From contig NC_031500.1 in NCBI RefSeq assembly GCF_000237925.1, positions 11,247,753-11,311,752 on the forward strand: a stretch of 64,000 bases of DNA. The letters are read 5' to 3'. The translations under genes and the position numbers were made by a program. The stretch comes from Schistosoma mansoni. Lineage: Eukaryota; Platyhelminthes; Trematoda; Strigeidida; Schistosomatidae. Below the pieces are notes generated by a model that was not told where the DNA came from, did no database searches, and was given only the letters and a program-made list of their open reading frames with translations. Positions within the stretch are counted from its first letter, which is position 1, and every line of letters begins with the position of its first letter. This document shows positions 1 to 10,400 of this stretch, piece after piece.

Positions 1-324
1 TTGAATATTTGATCGTTTCTAGTCATTCCATTGTTCCAAATGTTGGTATTAAGGTTGTTTATAGAATTCCTCCAAACCTAAAAAGACTTCTTTGTATTCA
101 ACTCCTTAAAAAAATCAGAAGCTCTTGATATTTATAAAGTGAAGCGCGAACTGTGTGTAAAAATGAGATACGTCTTATTATTGTCTTTACTATGGGGTTA
201 AACTATTATTTTTATTATTATGCCAAAAGAGACTGGTCAACTGCAGTCTGAAACATCAATGAAAAAATTTAAAGCATCAATAGAAATTAATTAAACTTCA
301 CCCCATTGTACAAACCAGTGACTC

Positions 325-490
325 TCTGAACTGTGAGGCTAAGTGGATAATGAGATGATGTTTAAAGCAAATAGTCCTGTGTTCGTATCGTGGAATGAAC
401 ATTAACTCTGAGATGCAGGTATATTCAGATGACCACTTTCATACAAAACAAACGCTTGCCCTGGATTCCGTTGTTAGTCACCATCCAACT
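325..490 (+). repeat. Decayed Sm-alpha-type SINE with hammerhead relic
   Basis: A tRNA-like head (box A-like segment around 338-350, box B-like GTTCGTATC near 382) is followed by a GAGATGCAGGT element, a hammerhead-like stretch (CAGATGA, later AAAACAAACGC), CCTGGATTCC, and a tail resembling CTAGCCACTATCC. The order and spacing match the better-kept copies at 50222-50290 and 63524-63592. The core is mutated, so this copy is unlikely to cleave. It ends in a TTA repeat, as SINEs often do. Confidence 0.6.
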
Positions 491-491
491 C

Positions 492-532
<41 letters not shown>
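491..532. repeat. TTA trinucleotide microsatellite
   Basis: About fourteen uninterrupted TTA units directly downstream of the decayed Sm-alpha SINE, possibly grown from that SINE's tail. Confidence 0.95.
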
Positions 533-1269
533 TTGTTTTCATTTCACTGATTACACCATTGAAAATACCCCTCTTTCATGATTTTATTCATAATTGTTTC
601 TGATATCACTTCGCTTCATTTAACCATTGTTATATATTTTAATTATCTTACTGATGTGTGGGCGAGAATGATAATGATTGGTTGTTTTGATGAGTCAGAC
701 ATGTAGATAGTGTGACAGGTGTCATATGTGTTATGTATATTCCCCTATCCTGATTATTATTGATTGACTATTCCTTGTTGTTGGATTGTGTCGGATTTTG
801 GTGTGGAAATATAATGACGTTCTAGTCAGGCTAATCTCGTATTCTTGATCTGAGTTGTGTTGAAGTCCTGTAGAATATACACTGGGTGGGAATCTAGTGT
901 AGATATTCATTTAAGGTAAATTAATGTCCCATATACGTGTAAAAAGTGAAAGAACTGTTATAACAAGAAACCCTGGCGTTATAACAAGTATCCTACGTTT
1001 ATAACACTTACTCTATTCACATTATCATCCATTGTTTAACTTAATAATTTTACAGGATTTTTTATTTTCATACCACATACACTTATAAAATGTTTCTGTT
1101 ACGTCATCAGGTTTGTTCATTGTTCATATGTCCTCACGAAATTGATTCCTAGAATTTATAGATCATGTACAACTTGTATAACTTGATAATAAATTCATTG
1201 AAGAAGAGATCCCTTAACTGAACTTTGCATAATAATAATAATAATCGTTATTATTACAATACTACATAC

Positions 1270-1407
1270 TTCAATGGCAATTATTTCTTCCTGATAGGTT
1301 CTCTGAATAGCTTTGATTTGTGATTCCATTCGTTCAGCTAATAAGTCAATATCATCTGTGCGTTTTTTCAATTCTCTTACATAATGATCATCTTTAGCTT
1401 TAATTTC
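1270..1407 (-). CDS. DRC1: DRC1 exon 5
   Basis: Forty-six codons starting [13 protein letters not shown] and ending EEIIAIE before donor GTATGT. Acceptor ..AATACAG. It matches ELKTKDDQYVKDL..EELYNIE of vertebrate DRC1 without gaps. An ATG at 1428 lies upstream of the acceptor and is not needed. Confidence 0.88.
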
Positions 1408-4400
1408 CTGTATTGTTTGTGTTTTCATTTTATCAAGCCAAACATAAAAAAAACAATTTTTTTAATTTGATGTTAGTAAACATGATAGATGTTCTAACCG
1501 TTGAATTCATGAATTGATCGAAGCTAGACCACCATTGAAAACCAAGAAGCATTGTTTAACTGCTGTTTCGTCCCAGCACGGGACTCCTCAATAGTTTGCA
1601 TCCACGATACCTCACCAAAGAGACTCAAATCCAGGACTTTCAGTCTCGCTCTTGGACGCTCGACCTCTAGACCACTGAAACAACATCCGACAAGTTAATG
1701 TCCAGGTTTTCGATGGTGGTCTAGTTTAGATCGACTCATGAATTCAACTATTAAAATTAATACAATCTCAACAAACCTCCATTCTGATATTATTGATGTA
1801 TTTAGAATTTCCTTCAACTATTGAACAATTTGATCGGAAAAATCGACAACCCTATCCAAGAAACATGTACTATAGTATTTGACATAAGTCGGAAACATTT
1901 TGTTTTGAACTAACGCTTCATATTATTCTATAAACTAATTAGTCATATTGACAAAGTTGTGTTTGAAGATAAATAATTCAAAAACGGACACTACATTATA
2001 TTATAATCTATAGTTGATGACTTTAGACGACATTATTTAAAAACGATATTGCATTTGTACTCATTTCTTTTTCCCTTCCAAGTTGTATTTACTTACTTAA
2101 TTACGCTTGTGACCCCACGTCTTGGAGGATCATAGGCCGCACACTAGCATTCTCCATCCAACTCTATCCTGAGTAACCCTTTTCATTTGCTTCCATGTGC
2201 TATTCATTCTTTTAATATCTGCTTCCGATTCCCGACGCAGTATTCTCTTTGGTCTTCCACTTTTCCGTTTCCCTTCAGTATTCCATAATAGGGCTTGCCT
2301 CATGGTGCAGTTTGATGATTTCCGTAGTGTATATCCTTTCCACTCCTATCGTCTTTTCCTAATTTCCTCTTCAACTGGAAGTTGGTTTGTTCTCTCCCAC
2401 AGTAAGCTGTTGCCGATGGTATCCGGCCAGCAGACATAGAATGTCTTGCGTAGACCTTAGTTGTATTTAGTTTAGCATTATTACATAATTTTAATACGTT
2501 TTTGAACTTCGTTTTATCTCCACGCTCTTGAACTAATGACTAAATGGCAATATCGAATAAATTAGTTTAAAATCTACACATACCGATGTAAACTGATTGA
2601 TTGTAGTCTTTAATGCCGATAATAAGAAAATATAAACCCTTATAAATATATTCTGTATATGTTTAATTTTCAACACCACAGGCATTATTTTTTATAGAAT
2701 ATGCTAATTCCAGCACATGTGTTTCATTAGCTATCAGACTTATACAGGAATCTCAGTGTTAATTTCCGCACCAGGACTTGAATTTATTACGTTTAGCTTC
2801 AAAGGCTAATACACTTCACTGAGTTACTAGATTTAGACAGCCACTGACTTGCGGAGCGGGAATGATATTTGTATAATTATTAGTAAAGGTTTGAATTATA
2901 AATTTGTTGATCATCTTGACTGAATTGTGATCAGTCTTTGATGACCACAAATCCATCTATTCGATAAAAAGGTGTGAAAAATTGCCACATAGAGGTAGTC
3001 CGTACACGACATACATATCCCGACAAATACTGATCACAACTCAGTCAAGATGATCAACAAATGGATAATTGAAACCATTTATAACAATATAGGCTTTAAT
3101 ATCTTATCTCATTCGGTCTTCATCATAGTGATGTTTTCTTATTGCATAAATACGAAATATCGCAGGCATAATTAACTTATTGGTCTCGTACGCAATTTAT
3201 TACCAATTTTTAAAACAAAATTACGACTTACTAAATTCAGTTCATTGATCAGCTTATTTTTCTCAGCTATAAGGTCTTTGCACAACGTGTTTTGTTTGTC
3301 TAACATCTAAAAAACATTTATAGAAAGTACAGAAGTTATACAATAAGTTGTAGTCTGATGTAACATTCCCATCCTAGTTATTGCGATTTGTTTAGAGTGA
3401 AACTATTTATCTTACCTCTTTTGTTTCATCTAATAATTCACTTTCCTGCGCCTTTTCCCATTGTTCTGTTATCTACACAAATAAAATGAAAAAATCCGAG
3501 AATTATTTGGTATGTGGTCGGAATCAAAGAACTGATACAAGTACCTTGCAAAAAGTCTTAACAATCTAGTGGTCTGTGAAAAAAAACCCAAGTCGTTTAT
3601 AAGTTATTTACTTACGACTGTTAACTCTCGTGGAGCATTGGCAGTCGACCAGGATTCTTCAACTTACTCAGCCCTGGGTTGTCTTTTCCAAATGTTGGCA
3701 GGTGCTACTCATTCTTTCGATGTTTGCCTCCAATTCTAGGCTTCATGTGTTCTTTGATCTGCCCCTTTTACTTACTTGGAATGAATCTGTGAACTGCTCT
3801 TCATGTACAACGTTGCAGTGTAGTCCGTCTTAAACATTCCGTATAATGGTGACTATTTTCTCAGTTGCGCCATGTTGTCGAGGAAGGTTTCTTAAGGTTC
3901 TCCTATTCACGCTACCAAATGCTTTCTCATAATCAAGGAACTTGATATACAGTTATGAGTTCTACTCAACTGGTTGTTCAACAACGATATGTAGCGTCGT
4001 ACACGATCGATCGTTGCCAATATCAGTCTGTATACTGAATCTTTCGCTGAGTTCAACAGTACAGATGAATAAACTTGAAAAAATGACGAAGTAACGCTTT
4101 TGTGATATTTTGGTTTCACATAAATCTTTTAACTAGTATTTCGCAAACAAGTTGTTCTCTTTAGCATATTTCACTTATTTATTAGATAATTATGAAAAGT
4201 GTTGAGAGTACTTGCAGAGATAAATAAATCCACGAAATAAATAGTTTTGCAAGTCTTCGACACTTGATGCTGATCACATTAGTTTTGCTGAACACATCTA
4301 GCTGAAGGCGCTTGGCCACGCATCTGCACCAGATCACGAGTGGTTACGCCGTACTATGCATCCTTTGCAACTACTAGTCAGCTTTTATTTATTTATTTAT

Positions 4401-7400
4401 TTATTTAAACACATACATACTGGTACAAAAGGGCACCAGATACATATGCGCCACACAAAATAATGAAAATAGGAAGAGAAAGGATGAAAAGATAAGGGGG
4501 ACTGAAATGTACAACCGGAAGACTCTTTCAGTTAAGAAAGTTAGAACCACTCTTTATGAAGAAAGTAAAAGAAGGTTACAGAAGGCATGCCACTGGCTTC
4601 TATTCTGAGCCATATCTGATAACGTCTCTAGCCACTGTGTTGCACCATCTCTCGGACCCCAACCAGGGAGTCGTGAAGGACTAACAGAAGCTAGCCCTTT
4701 GCAGCTTTCTTTCATGCCACGACACCATGTCATACACTGACCTCCTCTCCGCTTTTTCCAACCAGTCCCAGAGTCGGCAAATAATGCACGGCGTGGAAGT
4801 TTGTGGGACGACATTCGTAGAACATGTCCAAGCCACCGAAGTCGGTGTTTCAAGATGGTGACACCAATTGAAGTATCGTCTCTGCGCCCGAACACACGAT
4901 GCCGAACCTCTGCATTACTAACATGGTGTCGCCACTGAATGTCAGCAATCCTTCGGAGACAACGATGATCGAACACAGAGAGTCGTCTAACATCCTCAAC
5001 TTGGAGAGGCCAGGTTTCACAAGCATAAAGCAAAACTGCTCTCACCAACGCGTTGTAAATCCGACCTTTTCCAGCCAGACTAACATCACGAAGGCGCCAA
5101 AGATGGCCCAGATTGGCATAGGCCACTCTGGCTTTCGCTATACGTGCATCGATCTCATCACTCACGCCACCACCAGCACTTATATAGCTACCTAGATACA
5201 CGAACTTCTCAACTACTTCAATCTGCTCACCATCCAGGGTGAGTACAGGATGAGAATCCTGCCAGTCTTGTAGGAATACTTTGCACTTCGAAGGTGCAAA
5301 GCACATACCGTACCTGCGGACACTGATTGCCAACTGATTAAGTGCAGATTGCATGCCTTGGGCATTATCGCACAGTAAGACAATATCATCCGCATACTCA
5401 AGGTCGAGAAGTCGTTCTCCAGGCAACATATCCACACCGCCATTACTTACATCCATCAGAGCTGTTTCCAGAATGTCATCGATGGCAAAGTTGAAGAGGA
5501 ATGGTGAGATCGGGCAACCCTGCCTAACCCCACTGCTTGAGTGGAACAATGGAGAAAGGGGGTTGTATATCCTCACTCTGCCTGAGGTGTTCGTGTACAG
5601 GGCCTTTAAGATGTTAATAAACTTCTCAGGCCCACCGTTCTTCAATAGACAATCCCAGAGAACAGTCCTGTTCAACGAATCGAAGGCAGCGCTGATATCA
5701 AGAAACACTATGATTGTTGGCCTGCGATAAGTATGACGGTGTTCTAACATTTGGCGGAGGGTGAAGATGTGATCAATGCATCCTCGACCAGAACGAAAAC
5801 CAGCCTGCTCCTCGCGAGTCAATCGTTCTCGGGTTTTAAACAACCTACGAAGAATGACAGAAGCAAATAGTTTGGACGCAATCGGAAGTAGACTTATCCC
5901 CCAATAGTTGTTACAGGAACAACGTGAACCCTTTTTAAAGATAGGGACGACTATCGACTCATTCCATGATGTTGGAACACTTTCTGACTCCCAAACCCTT
6001 GTAAACAACTCAGTCAATTCCTTAGTCAGAAAGTCACCACCATCTTTAAAAAGAGCCGGAGGTAAGTCGTCTGGGCCCGATGATTTGTAGCGCTTCAGGA
6101 GTTGGAGTTCCTTGCGGACTTCCGCCTCGTTTGGTGGATCAGTCGTCACCGGCCATGGGGGGCAGGACAAACTGGTTGATGTTGCCGGAGCAGCAGGCCA
6201 GTTGAACTGCCCTTCGAAGAATTCCACCCATCGTCCAAGACGTCGAGAGATGTTAGTGATTGGCATCCCATCGTCCTCGTAGATTGTTTCACTCACACCA
6301 GACTTCTTGCTGCCAGTGGCTAGGATGAGTTGGAAGAGCTTCCGGCAGTTACCAGATGCAGCTGCTGCTTCCATCTCATTAGCACGCTCAGACCACCAGG
6401 CTTCTCGGTCCTTACGCAAGCTTTGCCCAATTTCACTAAGTAACAGCCTTCGTTTGTGGTCAAACTCACAGTCACCCAGAGTAGACCGACGGGCTTCCAT
6501 CAGTTGTAAGGAGCCAGAAGAAACCCAGTGCTTATAAGCGGGACGTTTCGCGAAGCCGCAAGCGGCTTTACTCGCCATTTTCATGGTGTCATGAAGATGC
6601 AACCAATGCTCATCTATACTTTTCGGTGGGATGTTAGCTAGCCTAGCAGCTAGCTCCGCTCGATACTTACTTGCAACAGATGTTGCAGCCAGTTTACTAA
6701 CATCGATCCGTTGATGGCGGTCAATCCTTCGGCCACTGAAAAGTAAGGTGAGATTGGCGCAGACCAAGGCATGATCAGACTCCAGATAGGTACTCCAAAA
6801 GGAGCGGCAGTCTTGTACACAACCACGCCAGCGGTAGCTGATCGCGATGTGATCAATCTGAGTCCAGGCTTGAGATGCAGAGGGAGGACGCCAGGTGGCA
6901 CACCGGCGATGACTGTGCCGGAAGTTAGTGCTAGCCAGAAACAGGTTGTAGTCTGTGCACAGTTGCAGCAAACGGTCCCCGTTATCTGTCCTGCAACCAA
7001 CAAGTCCCCATCGGCCAATTAAACAACTCTCTTCTGTGCCTAGATGCTCTACCTGAGCATTCAAGTCTCCGGCTAACACTACAATATCTGTCGAACGCGC
7101 TTTCTGGAGAAGAACAGTTAACTGGTGGTAAAACTCATCCTTGATTGCATCCGGGCTGCAGTCTGTCGGGGCATAGGCGGAGATGACGAAAAGACACCGT
7201 TTCTCACGCTGGTTTCTTCTCACTTTGATGGAACTTTCTAATCTAACAGCACATAACCGACTGTTAATGGGGATCCAATCGATTAGTGCTGCCTCAGCTT
7301 TAGCGCTTAGTGCAACATCAACGCCAGCAAAACCAGACGAAGATGCCACAGAGTCCCCGGATAAGCGCACGTGAAACAAGCTTTTCGAAGCGACAGATGG

Positions 7401-10400
7401 AGAGCGAATTTGTAGTACTTCACTAGAGTCTTGAATACGGGTCTCGGATAGACAACAAACATCAACATCAAGACTTTCTAAAGACATAGCCAGCCCCACC
7501 TGTCGTCCGATCTGCATTAGTGTGCGAACGTTGAAGGAAGGCAGCTTGAACGGCGTACGTGGTTTCAGAAAGACTGCTTCAGTATTCATAATCGGTGGAA
7601 GAATTCACTTTCAACCAGATAGTGACTGAAGATCGTTTAGATAGGACAGCTTACATTAAACTCTTCTCAAGATGTCAACAACCTTCCAAATATATCATTG
7701 GACACACTCATTCCTGACTTCTGATCTAACTGGGTTGGTATTCTTTGGTTATATAGGTATTTCAGACAAAAACGTTGTCAAACTCTGAATATCTGTGGCA
7801 TATTTAGTGGTAAGTCATATGTAGTCTGATGCACCAAACGATAAACTGTGAGTTTGTTTCCAGTTTCAATATCGCATATCATTTTTTACACATAATGGTA
7901 TCTTTGTATTCTCCACTTTTCTTCGCCCATTTATATATTTCACTCTCTCAATGAAAAAACGGCCACTCAAACTGTTGTAGATTAAGTCTCTTACGCCTGA
8001 GACTTTTCGAATCAGGCCATACCGATCTTATAATATCGAGGTCTAATTCTGTTGCGCAGAAGTTGACTTCCACAGACATGGTGTGATAAACCCACATGCA
8101 CGATTCCCCGTAGTAGTAAAGACACTGCCGCGAGACTTTAATGGATATTTTGCACTTAATATGTTTACTAGTGGTTTCCGAACCTTATGCCATCTTAAAA
8201 AAGGTTATCAATGAACAGAAAGACCCAACCAATTGACAACAGTATGACCAACTCTTACACGAGATCGAACTGTCATACGGCTCAGCAACAGAAATGTTGT
8301 TACGTATGCAAGAGTCATTGATCAATGGGCTCCCGACGAAGGCTCTTTCGGAGAGCTCTGCTTCCCCGACGGGTGAGGACGGCGTTCGTCTCGTTTCAAA
8401 ACAGCGCCGTGGATGAACTGGCTACATCTGCCTATAAAATTCAGGAGACCACCAGGACCTGCATGACTGAGTTTTGTTCTGTCAAAGAAAAGCCTCAAAC
8501 GAAGTGAAATGACATTAAAGAGCTCTGTGGTACTGTCACCCGTTATCTCAATATTCATCATAATCTTGAACGTTCCAAAACTTCTTTAAGAAACACGTTG
8601 AGTAAAAGACCAACCTGTGAAGTACGAGAAACAGATAAACGTGACCGCTGTTGGTACCATAACAAGTATGGTAATTCGTCCAAAAACTGAAGTGAACCCT
8701 GCTATTTCCCCCACCCTGAACCTTCTGTAAAGACAAATCTTGCAGACAAATTTCCCACCGGCATGCGTTAATGACAGTCGTAGCCATTGGAAATATCCGT
8801 CTGCTACACATCACTGATGCGATGACGAAGGTTCACTATCTCGTAGAGACTGGCGTGGAAGTAAGCATTCTTCCCACGAGTACTAATGACTGTCTACAAG
8901 ATCTGGTCTTCAACTTACAGGCGGTGAATAAGAATGGTCTGACACATACGTCAAAATATATGTCTATCATAACATGGGTTTGCGAAAACCTATTCACTGA
9001 ACTTTTGCTATGGCAGGTGTTTTTATGCCAACTATTGATAAAGACCTGCAATAACAATATAATCTACTCATCGACCCAGGCAAATGGAGGTCAGCAGGCA
9101 GAAATACTAAATTACTTGCTTGTGGAACTTCATTTTCTGGTTGCAATTTATTTCCGGTCACGGCTAAACATATATTAGATCTATACTTCTATCAAACACT
9201 CGATTAGTACCCTGAACTATCGTGTGTAGCCAGCAATGTTACCCACTATATCACGACCACAGGACCGCCTGTATTTTCGAAAGTCCGCTGACTAGTTCCT
9301 GAACAGTTAAGATTGGCTAAAACCGAATTCTAGCATATGATAGACATAGGAATTATCCGACCATCATGGTCATCTCCTTTGAAGATGATCCGTAGAAAAA
9401 TAGGCAGTAACTAAAGGATATTGATAATTTTGCTGTATCCGATGCAATGCCTCAGTAGACCTTCATCTATTAAGTTGTTCTGTAGAAATACGGTCAATTT
9501 CTTCTTCAACATAAATAATTCTGAACATAAAGCCGGTTGGTTAAAAGTGCTCACATGTTAAAATATTCAGATAATCCCAAGAGATTCTTGAAGGCCCCAA
9601 ATTTAAGTGTTTTTCAGCAAAGTTATTGAACTGTAGGTCATCTAACGGCAGAGTTCAAGTTCTATTAAGCTACTAAACAAATAATAATGACATATACAAT
9701 CAACTAATTTTAGTTCAACTAAGACAAGAAATAACTTGAAATTTGGAGTCGAAGTACTGTATTTTCATCTACCTTACATTTCTGTGGAACTGATAAAACT
9801 TGTAGAAAGGTTTTGCAACAAATTATCTCATTCAAAACATGATCTGTTAATGTCCGCAATCGAATATTATTTATTTCAAAATTTGTCTGAGTATATATCC
9901 GCTAGTCTATGATGCCTATTTTTTTCTGCCAACTGAGCTAGTCCAAGTGGCTTCCCAGGAGTCCTTTAAGAGGAAACTTGACCTTTTCTTAAGGACTAAG
10001 GATAACATATTATTGTGATTTACCAAATTCTTTTTTCCTCTATTATCGTTAATATACCTAGGTTCTTGCCTGGAGGTATTGGTGATCCACTGCTACTTGA
10101 CACGGAAGCCCGTTAAGCGAAAGCTTCTTCTATTCCGTCCTCAACCATTTGAACTTTCAGTAATCAATAAAATCTGTATCTTAAGAGATTATAATGATGC
10201 ACTATTGATGCAAGATGAAAGTTGGGCTCTAAGTGATTTTTATTCCATTGGGTTGGAAGTTAAATTACGCTTTTATATAACTAGCGTTGTGCTGTATTTA
10301 CACGCACTATTGTCTGTAGACAAATTAATGAGACTTAAAATATTTATATTGGCTAAAAACCACCTATTATCTGTTAAGATAGTCATGAACGTTCTTAGCT

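Larger units (their letters stand above)
1..1269. other. Left flank, intron of DRC1 beyond exon 5; no exon found
   Basis: DRC1 continues to the left on the minus strand, so this stretch should be intron. I searched it by eye on the minus strand for the next DRC1 coiled-coil exon and did not find one. It holds a decayed Sm-alpha SINE, a TTA microsatellite and otherwise plain AT-rich sequence. Confidence 0.5.
4213..9480 (+). mobile_element. Ty3/gypsy fossil C (family of element A), interrupted by an RTE LINE
   Basis: A decayed relative of element A. Its 5' LTR is in two pieces (about 4213-4384 and 7653-7822) because the LINE at 4385-7646 inserted into it. A primer-binding-site-like stretch follows near 7825. 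Gag-, protease- and RT-start-like sequence then runs to about 9480, where similarity stops, so the 3' half and 3' LTR are missing. The coding part is broken many times. It is clearly older than element A. Confidence 0.75.

Noticed and set aside
5353-5730. Plus-strand ORFs of 60-125 codons across 4899-7374
   Set aside because: Shadows of the minus-strand RTE LINE ORF.
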